This document shows positions 1 to 5,790 of a stretch of 8,392 nucleotides of DNA, piece after piece; the stretch's first letter is position 1, and each line of letters begins with the position of its first letter. The DNA lies in NCBI GenBank assembly GCA_002332795.1, contig DDBP01000150.1:1-8392 (forward strand). Direction: 5' to 3'. The notes beneath the pieces were generated by a model. The model saw only the letters and a list, made by a program, of their open reading frames with translations. It made no database searches and had not been told where the DNA came from. Source of the DNA: Anaerolineales bacterium UBA2029. Its GTDB lineage: Bacteria; Chloroflexota; Anaerolineae; Aggregatilineales; Aggregatilineaceae. Position numbers and translations under genes: made by a program.

Positions 1-603
1 CTGCGCACCAACCTGATGTTCTATGGCGTTGACCGTCAGACCAGGGCACTGGTGTTCACTTCCCCAGTGCCTGGCCAGGGTGCGAGCACGGCCCTGGCCA
101 ATCTGGCCGTCTCTCTGGCCCAAGGCGGACACGAAACTCTGGTGATTGATAGCGATCTGCGCCGCCCCGTCCAGCATACCCTGTGGGGGCTGCCCAATGA
201 GCACGGTCTGACCACCATGTTGCTGGACAATGCGGCTCTGGCCGATCCGCCTCTGCAAGACGTAGGGGTGGAACGCCTGCGCGTGCTGACCAGCGGTCCG
301 CTGCCCCCCAATCCCGCCGACCTAGTCGGCTCCAAACGCATGGACGACGTGATCGCCGCCCTGCGGCAGCGGGCCGATTATGTGCTCTTCGATGCGCCGC
401 CAGTGCTGGCCGTCAGTGATGCGGCAGTGCTGGGGCACAAGCTCGACGGGCTAATCCTGGTCTTGCGGGCGGGGACTGCGCGCCGCGACCATGCCGCTCG
501 CGCCAGAGAGGAACTGGAGCGAGTCAACGTACCGGTGCTGGGCGTGGTGCTGGTCAACGCACCGCGCGACAGCGCCCTGAGCCGTTACTACAGCCAGGCA
601 TAA
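1..603 (+). CDS. CpsD/CapB/Wzc-type tyrosine autokinase-like P-loop protein (5' end outside window)
   Basis: Members of this bacterial tyrosine kinase (BY-kinase) family sit at the inner face of the membrane, autophosphorylate a C-terminal tyrosine cluster and control chain length or export of capsule/exopolysaccharide. The reading frame is open from base 1, and its first codons (LRTNL) match the conserved region just before the P-loop, so the true start and any Wzz-like membrane part lie upstream. Numbering codons from base 1, I see a P-loop region (PGQGAST, codons 24-30), Walker A' (VIDSDLRRP, 48-56), the family motif GPLPPNPADL (99-108) and Walker B (VLFDAPP, 128-134). The Walker A lysine is missing: codon 28 (bases 82-84, gcg) is Ala in the expected GxGKST. 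The C-terminal tail is short, with only two adjacent tyrosines (196-197) three residues before the end. The family call is firm, but kinase activity is doubtful. It is 26 bases upstream of rfbA, suggesting a polysaccharide operon. Confidence 0.88.
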   Translation: MRTNLMFYGVDRQTRALVFTSPVPGQGASTALANLAVSLAQGGHETLVIDSDLRRPVQHTLWGLPNEHGLTTMLLDNAALADPPLQDVGVERLRVLTSGPLPPNPADLVGSKRMDDVIAALRQRADYVLFDAPPVLAVSDAAVLGHKLDGLILVLRAGTARRDHAARAREELERVNVPVLGVVLVNAPRDSALSRYYSQA

Positions 604-617
604 TCGTTCGAACACGT

Positions 618-624
618 GGAGAGG
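618..624 (+). promoter_or_regulatory. Ribosome binding site deciding the rfbA start
   Basis: GGAGAGG lies 5 bases before the ATG at 630. An in-frame GTG at 624 would begin inside this Shine-Dalgarno sequence and add only Met-Gly before the conserved MKGLILSGG start, so the ATG is preferred. Confidence 0.75.
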
Positions 625-629
625 TGGGC

Positions 630-1700
630 ATGAAGGGATTGATCCTGAGCGGAGGCAAAGGCACGCGCCTTTACCCCCTGACGTACACCCGCGCCAAACA
701 GTTGATCCCGGTCGCCAACAAGCCGGTGCTCTTCCGCGTCATCGAAGCCATCCGCGATGCGGGCATCACCGAGATCGGCATCGTCATCGGCGACACCGGG
801 CCGGAGATCAAGGAGGCCGTGCAGGACGGTTCGCAATTCGGCGTGCGGGTGACCTATATTCAACAGGAAGCGCCCCTGGGACTGGCTCATGCCGTCAAGA
901 TCTCGCGCGACTTCCTGGGGGACGAGCGCTTCGTGGTGTTCCTGGGCGACAACGTGATCCAGGGCGGCATCAGCCCGCTGATCGCCGAGTTCGCCCATCA
1001 TCACGAGTGGAACAGTCAGATCGTGCTCACTGAGGTGGAATTCCCCGAACAGTATGGCGTGGCCCGCCTGAACGGTGAAGGGCGCGTGGTGGAACTCATC
1101 GAGAAGCCCAAGAATCCGCCTTCTAACCTGGCCCTGGTGGGCATCTACATGTTCGATCACCATATCTTCGAGGCCACCGAGGCGATCAAACCGTCCTGGC
1201 GGGGCGAACTGGAAATCACCGACGCCATTCAATGGCTGGTGGAACACGGCTACGTCGTCTATCCGCACATTCACCGTGGCTGGTGGATCGACACGGGGCG
1301 CCCCGGTGACATGCTCAACGCCAACAGCCTAGTGCTGGAAGAACTGACGCCCGAAATCCGCGGTAGTGTGGATAGCGCCTCCGAAGTGGACTCGCGCGTG
1401 ACCGTCGAGGAGGGCGCGGAGATCATCAATAGCGTGGTGCGCGGCCCGACGATCATCGGGCGACATACGCGCATCGTCAACAGTTACGTCGGGCCGTTCT
1501 CCAGCATCTATCACCATGTGGTCATCGAAAACAGCGAGATCGAGCGCAGTATCGTGCTGGAGCACAGCGTCATCCGCGACATTCCGACGCGCATCCAGGA
1601 TAGTCTGATCGGTCGTCACGCCGAAGTGACCGTCAACATGCTGCGGCCCAAAGCCCTGAAGATGTATCTGGGCGACTACAGTCAGCTAGCGTTGCTCTAG
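630..1700 (+). CDS. rfbA: Glucose-1-phosphate thymidylyltransferase, long form (RmlA/RfbA/StrD-like)
   Basis: Cytoplasmic nucleotidyltransferase joining glucose-1-phosphate and dTTP to give dTDP-glucose and pyrophosphate, the first step toward dTDP-deoxysugars. The 356-residue protein opens with the nucleotide-binding signature GGxGTRLxPLT (residues 8-18) followed by AKQLIPVANKP (22-32). Other family motifs are EAPLGLAHAV (80-89), LGDN with metal-binding Asp107 (105-108), EKPKNPPSNLALVGIY (158-173) and WWIDTG with the second metal-binding Asp221 (218-223). The rest (about 245-356) is rich in hexapeptide-like turns (for example IINSVVRGPTIIGRHTRIV), a left-handed beta-helix tail. This tail and the length identify the long form (about 350-360 residues) rather than the roughly 290-residue enterobacterial form. 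Long forms are common in Actinobacteria, Chloroflexota and archaea and in antibiotic-sugar clusters. Start chosen at the ATG after GGAGAGG. The HAD gene follows after 20 bases. Confidence 0.93.
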   Translation: MKGLILSGGKGTRLYPLTYTRAKQLIPVANKPVLFRVIEAIRDAGITEIGIVIGDTGPEIKEAVQDGSQFGVRVTYIQQEAPLGLAHAVKISRDFLGDERFVVFLGDNVIQGGISPLIAEFAHHHEWNSQIVLTEVEFPEQYGVARLNGEGRVVELIEKPKNPPSNLALVGIYMFDHHIFEATEAIKPSWRGELEITDAIQWLVEHGYVVYPHIHRGWWIDTGRPGDMLNANSLVLEELTPEIRGSVDSASEVDSRVTVEEGAEIINSVVRGPTIIGRHTRIVNSYVGPFSSIYHHVVIENSEIERSIVLEHSVIRDIPTRIQDSLIGRHAEVTVNMLRPKALKMYLGDYSQLALL

Positions 1701-1720
1701 CCCCCTTCAAGAAGCGAGCC

Positions 1721-2578
1721 ATGATGCCCATTCGTCTCATCGTCGCCGACCTGGATGGCACCCTGCTCAATTCGCAACACGAGGTGCCGCCCTTCACCGA
1801 AGCCGCCATCCGCGCCGCACAGGAACGCGGCGTGTTGTTCACCGTCGCTACGGGCAAAACGTTTCCCTCCACGGTAGCGCTGATTGAGCGTTTCGGGATC
1901 ACCATCCCGCTGATCTGCGGCAACGGCACGCAGGTCTTCGCGCCGGATGGCACCCTGCTCTACGCTGACCCCATCCCGCTCGACTACGCGCTGGAAGCCA
2001 TCGAACTGGCGCAGCAGCGTGGTTTTCTGCCCGTCGTTTACACCGAGATGGGACTGCTCACCACCGTGCATGACGACAACGTGGCCGAGCTGGTCGCTCA
2101 CCACGAGCCTGAGCCTGTGCTGGTACACGACCTGCCACAGGCACTGCGCGAACAGTACCGCCCCTTCAAGATGGTGCTGATGAATCAGGACCACGAAGCC
2201 GTCAACCGCTTTGCCGACGAACTCCGCCAGGTCTTCGATGGGCGGGCGGAGATTGTGCGGTCGGGCCTGCTTTCGGTCGTCGAAGTGATGCCCGCCGGCG
2301 TGACCAAGGGTACGGCGCTGCTTCATATCCTGGATCACCTGGGCCTGGAGCCGCAGCAGACCATGTGCTTTGGCGACAACTGCAACGATCTGGATATGAT
2401 TCAGCGGGCGGGCATTGGCGTGGCGATGGCCCATGCGCCCGAAGAAGTCCGCCGGGCCGCGGATTACGTCACCGGCACCAACGACGAAGACGGCGTAGGT
2501 CACGCCATCTGGCGCTTCGTTCTCTCCGGGCAGGATGTGCAGCCCGTGCCGCAGACTGCGACAAGGAGCACCGACTGA
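1721..2578 (+). CDS. Cof-type HAD-IIB family phosphatase
   Basis: Predicted Mg-dependent cytosolic phosphohydrolase of the haloacid dehalogenase superfamily, subclass IIB. All four catalytic motifs are intact: motif I DLDGT with nucleophile Asp10 and acid/base Asp12; motif II Thr44 in VATGKTF (the usual ATGR reads ATGK); motif III Lys196 in GVTKGTALL; motif IV GDNCNDLDM (218-226). The stretch between motifs II and III (about 85-190) is the right size for a C2B cap, and the 285-residue length is typical for Cof proteins. Substrates in this family are usually sugar phosphates or similar small metabolites and cannot be read from sequence. The gene lies 20 bases after rfbA, and its TGA shares its last base with the rfbB ATG (TGATG), so it is probably cotranscribed and translationally coupled. 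It might clear or supply a phosphosugar for the dTDP-sugar pathway; that is inference. An ATG-ATG start leaves the first residue uncertain by one codon. Confidence 0.9.
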   Translation: MMPIRLIVADLDGTLLNSQHEVPPFTEAAIRAAQERGVLFTVATGKTFPSTVALIERFGITIPLICGNGTQVFAPDGTLLYADPIPLDYALEAIELAQQRGFLPVVYTEMGLLTTVHDDNVAELVAHHEPEPVLVHDLPQALREQYRPFKMVLMNQDHEAVNRFADELRQVFDGRAEIVRSGLLSVVEVMPAGVTKGTALLHILDHLGLEPQQTMCFGDNCNDLDMIQRAGIGVAMAHAPEEVRRAADYVTGTNDEDGVGHAIWRFVLSGQDVQPVPQTATRSTD

Positions 2579-3606
2579 TGAAGACAATACTGGTCACCGG
2601 TGGAGCGGGTTTCATCGGCAGCGCCTTCGTGCGCCGCATGGTGACGCGCTATCCGCACTACACGATCGTCGTGCTGGACAAACTGACTTACGCGGGCAAC
2701 CTGGACAATCTGATCCCCGTGCAGGATGCGCCCAACTATCACTTCGAGCGGGGCGACATCGCGCACCGCCCGACGGTGCAGCGCGTGATTGAGCAATACG
2801 GCGTGGATGCCATCGTCAACTTCGCCGCCGAAACGCATGTGGATCGCTCCATCCTCGACCCCGACGCCTTCATCCAAACCGACGTGGTCGGCGTGTACAC
2901 CCTGCTCGACGTGGCCCGCCAACTGGGAGTGGCGCGCATGCATCACGTCAGCACCGACGAAGTCTACGGCTCAATCTCGGAAGGGTTTTTCCGCGAGGGC
3001 GATCCCCTGCTGCCCAACAGCCCCTACGCTGCCAGCAAGGCGGGCGGTGAGATGATGGTGCGCGCCTATCATGTGACCTACGGCCTGCATACCACGGTCA
3101 CGCGCGGCAGCAATACCTTTGGTCCCTACCAGTATCCGGAGAAGCTCGCGCCATTCTTCATCACCGAGGCCATAGACGACCGCCCGTTGCCGCTCTATGG
3201 CGACGGGATGCAGGTGCGCGACTGGCTCTATGTAGACGATCACTGCGATGCCATTGACACTGTGCTGCATCACGGCGCACCGGGGGCCATCTACAACGTG
3301 GGCGGAGAGCACGAACTACACAACATCGAGGTCACCCGCTTCATCTTGAAGACCCTGGGCAAGCCAGAAAGCCTGATCCGCTTCGTGGCCGACCGCCCCG
3401 GCCACGATCGCCGCTATGCCCTGACCAACGACAAGATTCGGGCCGAACTCGGCTGGTCTCCTCAACACAGTTTCGAGCAGGCCATGACCGAGACCATCCG
3501 CTGGTATCAGCAAAACGAGTGGTGGTGGCGCAAGATCAAGACCGGGGAATACCTGGAATACTACAAGCGCCAGTATGCCGAACGGCTGGCACAGAGCCAG
3601 CCGTAG
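2578..3606 (+). CDS. rfbB: dTDP-glucose 4,6-dehydratase (RmlB)
   Basis: NAD-dependent short-chain dehydrogenase/reductase of the extended type, which converts dTDP-glucose to dTDP-4-keto-6-deoxyglucose and water in the cytoplasm, directly after RfbA. In the 342-residue protein the Rossmann motif TGGAGFIGS is at residues 7-15 and the strand-2 Asp34 in DKLTYAGN (34-41) reads NAD. The dehydratase catalytic trio Thr126-Asp127-Glu128 lies in STDEVYG, and the SDR pair Tyr150/Lys154 in SPYAASKAG. Family signatures GPYQYPEKL and YGDGMQVRDWLYVDDHC follow. The common SNNYGPYQ reads SNTFGPYQ here. An upstream in-frame ATG (2365) lies inside the HAD gene and would add 71 non-homologous residues. The chosen start overlaps the HAD stop by one base and begins directly with the Rossmann strand. 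Length matches the family (about 330-360). Last gene of the plus-strand operon, followed 23 bases later by a terminator; rmlC and rmlD do not follow. Confidence 0.95.
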   Translation: MKTILVTGGAGFIGSAFVRRMVTRYPHYTIVVLDKLTYAGNLDNLIPVQDAPNYHFERGDIAHRPTVQRVIEQYGVDAIVNFAAETHVDRSILDPDAFIQTDVVGVYTLLDVARQLGVARMHHVSTDEVYGSISEGFFREGDPLLPNSPYAASKAGGEMMVRAYHVTYGLHTTVTRGSNTFGPYQYPEKLAPFFITEAIDDRPLPLYGDGMQVRDWLYVDDHCDAIDTVLHHGAPGAIYNVGGEHELHNIEVTRFILKTLGKPESLIRFVADRPGHDRRYALTNDKIRAELGWSPQHSFEQAMTETIRWYQQNEWWWRKIKTGEYLEYYKRQYAERLAQSQP

Positions 3607-3629
3607 CCCTCGCGCGATCGCGTTTGCTT

Positions 3630-3656
3630 CGCCAGCCGCCCGGCTGGCGATTTTTT
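3630..3656 (+). terminator. Rho-independent terminator of the polysaccharide/dTDP-sugar operon
   Basis: A perfect 8-bp GC-rich stem (CGCCAGCC at 3630-3637, GGCTGGCG at 3642-3649) with a 4-base loop is followed by A and six T (3651-3656). It lies in the 63-base gap between two convergent genes. The T tract follows the stem only in the plus direction, so it serves rfbB. The minus-strand gene ending at 3670 would meet the hairpin without a good U tract. Confidence 0.93.
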
Positions 3657-3669
3657 GTCATCGCGCCCG

Positions 3670-4770
3670 CTACAGGGGCGGCGCGGGCACGACCAGTTCG
3701 TTGTGATCGCGCACGGCCAGCCCCATGATCGCGTCGTTGGGATAGAACGCGATGCCAGGGAACAGGCCAATGACAAAGCCCTCGAAGCGAGTGCGCAGCA
3801 ACCCGTCCTCCGGCCCCACCGGTCGCCCGTAGATGTCCACCATGCGCGCCACCGGATCGCCAGCTTTCAGGAAGTCGCCCGGCTGCACCAGGTGATGGAC
3901 GATGCAGGCATACGGCACGCGCGGGTGAATGGTGCGCCGCACCGGATACCCTGGCCGGATGACAGGCACCGGCGGCAAGGGTTCAGGCGATCCCGGCAAC
4001 ATCCCTGCCCAGCGCATCACATTGCGGATGCCCACGACCACGGCCTGCACGTGCAGCTCGTGTACCGTCTGCTGCCCGCCGATCTCGATGGTGATGGCGG
4101 GGATGCGCGCGCGGTTGAGCGTCGCCCCGCTCACCGAGCGGTGCAGGTCCATGTCCATATAGCGATTGGAGGCAAACTCGTTGATCACCGTCAGCCCCAG
4201 CGCATCGAGCATCCCGCCGATGGTCTGCTGCAGCTTCATGGCGACCGGCTTGTCCGCCTGACTGTGAAAGAACACCGGATCGCGAAAGGCAAATGGAATA
4301 GAGCGGATGCCGAAGTCATGCAGATCGATCAGGTAACTGGCCGTGGACTGAATGCTATCGAACAGACGCGCGTAAGCCTGCTCCAGGGCCGGCGCAAAGT
4401 GATTGGTCTGGTCGTCGTAGACCGCCGGCAGGCCAGGGAACAGGCGGTTGGGGTCCCTGCCGTTGAGATAGTAGGGACTGCGCGCGCCCGTGCGCAACCC
4501 CGCCGGGCTGAGGGTGGGAATAGCGACGATCGTGCCGCGCAGCTCGCGCACCAGGCTTTCGGTGATCAGGCGATGAATGACCGCAATGCCGTCGTATTCG
4601 CTGCCGTGAATATTCGCTGTCAACCACAGCACTGGCTGCGCTTCGCGCCTGCCCTGCGCCACAATCACCGGAAAGAACTCAGTGCCGCCCGTAGGTAGCG
4701 GGAGCGCCTCAAAAACACCATAGACAATCTGCCCTGGCACAGCGGTCGCATTACCGATCTGCAAGCTCAT
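3670..4770 (-). CDS. Succinylglutamate desuccinylase/aspartoacylase-like zinc hydrolase
   Basis: Predicted zinc amidohydrolase of the AstE/AspA group (M14 carboxypeptidase fold), which cleaves an N-acyl amino acid or similar small amide. In the 366-residue protein the zinc ligands appear as His55 and Glu58 in NIHGSEYDG and His151 in LIDLHDFG. The substrate-binding motif is GRDPNRLFPG (104-113) and the probable catalytic Glu229 is in TIEIGG (227-232). The C-terminal part (about 270-366) resembles the all-beta domain of this group (PGDFLKAGDPVARMVDIYG). The catalytic set looks complete. There is no signal peptide, so it is probably cytoplasmic. The ATG at 4770 has AGGAG 9 bases upstream; an upstream in-frame TTG (4809) would overlap the previous gene's stop and adds a non-conserved charged tail. 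It follows the pseudo-receiver-GAF gene by 35 bases, so probably the second gene of that unit. Substrate unknown; the neighbours are not arginine-catabolic (ast) genes. Confidence 0.87.
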   Translation of the reverse strand: MSLQIGNATAVPGQIVYGVFEALPLPTGGTEFFPVIVAQGRREAQPVLWLTANIHGSEYDGIAVIHRLITESLVRELRGTIVAIPTLSPAGLRTGARSPYYLNGRDPNRLFPGLPAVYDDQTNHFAPALEQAYARLFDSIQSTASYLIDLHDFGIRSIPFAFRDPVFFHSQADKPVAMKLQQTIGGMLDALGLTVINEFASNRYMDMDLHRSVSGATLNRARIPAITIEIGGQQTVHELHVQAVVVGIRNVMRWAGMLPGSPEPLPPVPVIRPGYPVRRTIHPRVPYACIVHHLVQPGDFLKAGDPVARMVDIYGRPVGPEDGLLRTRFEGFVIGLFPGIAFYPNDAIMGLAVRDHNELVVPAPPL

Positions 4771-4779
4771 GGGGTGGCG

Positions 4780-4784
4780 CTCCT
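4780..4784 (-). promoter_or_regulatory. Ribosome binding site deciding the aspartoacylase-like start
   Basis: On the minus strand AGGAG lies 9 bases before the ATG at 4770. It falls inside the longer reading frame that would start from the TTG at 4809, which argues for the shorter 366-residue protein. Confidence 0.7.
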
Positions 4785-4805
4785 GGGGGCGATTCCGTTC
4801 GACGT

Positions 4806-5660
4806 TCAAGGGCGATCACGTCTGGCCAGCGCGTTGGCCAGATGAGCGCCGATCAATTCCAGCATCATGACTTGCTTCTGGGCAATAGCCTCAGGCTGCG
4901 CCCGGCAGGCCAGCAACACGCCATAGCGCAACGCCATACCCACCGGCACACATACCGCCCGGTTCATCCTTTGTTGCTGTACAAAGGGATGCGACAGGGC
5001 ATCCGCCGGGCCAATGGCGCGGCTCTGTCCGTTGCGGGCTACCCAGCCCACCAGCGACTCTTCGCCGTTCTGCTGCGACGGTGCCGCGGCTATCAGTTCC
5101 GCTGAGCCAGCCTGACTGCGCACCACCAGGCTATCGGGCGAGCGTTCGTCGGGCGCATAGAAAGCGGCATAGTCGTATCCCAGTTCGCAAATGGCTTCGA
5201 CGGCGGCCTGCAACATAGCCCTGGTGGAACGCGCCCGCGTCAGTTTCTTGGCCAGTGTCCGCACGGCGGGCGCAATGTCGGTGCGCAGGGTCTGCAGACG
5301 ACGCTCCTCGGTCAGGCGCTTGATACGCCGCAGCAGATCGTTGTCTTCAAACGGCGCGACAGAAAGCTCATCCGCCTGTCCGGGCAGGCCAAAATCCGCC
5401 CCTTCGTCCACCAGCACGATCAGCAGGCCAGCATGGGTTTGCCGCAACTCCTTGACGAAACCGTACATGTCCCCCAGCCCGCTATCCAAGACCAGCACCT
5501 CATGATGCGCCCGCGGATCGCTCAGTTGCCCGACCGCTTCTTCTTGCCCGGTGACCAGGGTCAGCACCAGTTGAGGATCGCGTCCCAGATGCTCGCGGTA
5601 GCGGGAGAGCGCCTCTTGGGGGACGGCAGCCAGGACGTGAATAGGCGGCAGTTGACTCAT
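4806..5660 (-). CDS. Degenerate receiver (pseudo-receiver) plus GAF domain protein
   Basis: Predicted cytoplasmic signalling protein of 284 residues with no output domain I can recognise. Residues about 6-118 have the alternating hydrophobic strands of a response-regulator receiver. Asp59 (VLVLDSG) sits where the phosphoacceptor would be. The N-terminal acidic pair is replaced (VLAAVP, Ala11-Ala12), the Thr/Ser switch position reads Val84, and the conserved Lys before Pro-Phe is Ala102 (VAPF), so normal phosphorelay is unlikely. A charged, probably helical linker (about 110-145) leads to a GAF domain (about 140-280), recognised from AICELGYDYAAFYAPDE, GWVARNGQSRAIG and AVCVPVGMALRYGVLLACRA. 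GAF domains bind small molecules or serve in dimerisation; the ligand here is unknown. No DNA-binding, kinase or cyclase part follows. Transcription probably starts from the promoter at 5709-5737, and the zinc hydrolase gene follows after 35 bases. The start has only a weak GGA ribosome site. Confidence 0.75.
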   Translation of the reverse strand: MSQLPPIHVLAAVPQEALSRYREHLGRDPQLVLTLVTGQEEAVGQLSDPRAHHEVLVLDSGLGDMYGFVKELRQTHAGLLIVLVDEGADFGLPGQADELSVAPFEDNDLLRRIKRLTEERRLQTLRTDIAPAVRTLAKKLTRARSTRAMLQAAVEAICELGYDYAAFYAPDERSPDSLVVRSQAGSAELIAAAPSQQNGEESLVGWVARNGQSRAIGPADALSHPFVQQQRMNRAVCVPVGMALRYGVLLACRAQPEAIAQKQVMMLELIGAHLANALARRDRP

Positions 5661-5708
5661 CGGCGAAGTCCAGTCTGGTGACAGGCCAGAGTATGGCTGG
5701 CACGCCTA

Positions 5709-5737
5709 ATTATAGGGAGAATGCCATCAGGTCACAA
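5709..5737 (-). promoter_or_regulatory. Sigma-70 type promoter for the pseudo-receiver-GAF/hydrolase unit
   Basis: On the minus strand a TTGTGA -35 (5732-5737) is separated by exactly 17 bases from a perfect TATAAT -10 (5709-5714). Transcription would start near 5702, giving a leader of about 40 bases before the ATG at 5660. It lies in the 130-base gap after the MFS gene and stands out in GC-rich sequence. A 5-bp hairpin (GGCTG/CAGCC, 5741-5753, loop 3) sits just upstream of the -35. It has no T tract, so it is not a clear terminator for the MFS gene. Confidence 0.75.
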
Positions 5738-5790
5738 CCGGGCTGGATCAGCCATCGCGGGGAGAGGCAATGCGCCCGCCAGGGCAGGTC

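Noticed and set aside
588..1274. Long minus-strand open frame opposite rfbA (228 codons)
   Set aside because: It lies antisense to a clear nucleotidyltransferase gene, shows no recognisable motif and has the His/Asp-rich composition typical of reverse-strand frames in GC-rich genes.
2365..2577. 71-residue N-terminal extension of RfbB from an upstream ATG
   Set aside because: It lies fully within the HAD gene, is arginine-rich without homology, and the Rossmann motif begins immediately after the ATG at 2578.
1697..2587. Minus-strand open frame opposite the HAD gene (296 codons)
   Set aside because: It mirrors almost exactly a gene with all four HAD motifs; no family signature or ribosome site of its own.
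3613..3622. CGCGATCGCG containing the cyanobacterial HIP1 palindrome GCGATCGC
   Set aside because: Only one copy noticed here and the gene content is not cyanobacterial; a single GC-rich palindrome is expected by chance.
3655..4698. Plus-strand open frame opposite the zinc hydrolase (347 codons)
   Set aside because: The minus strand carries intact zinc-binding and catalytic motifs. The plus frame is rich in His, Arg and Gln without domains, and would start inside the rfbB terminator T tract.
5741..5753. Hairpin after the MFS gene as a terminator
   Set aside because: The stem is only 5 bp and is not followed by a T tract on the minus strand, so it was kept only as a possible regulatory element.
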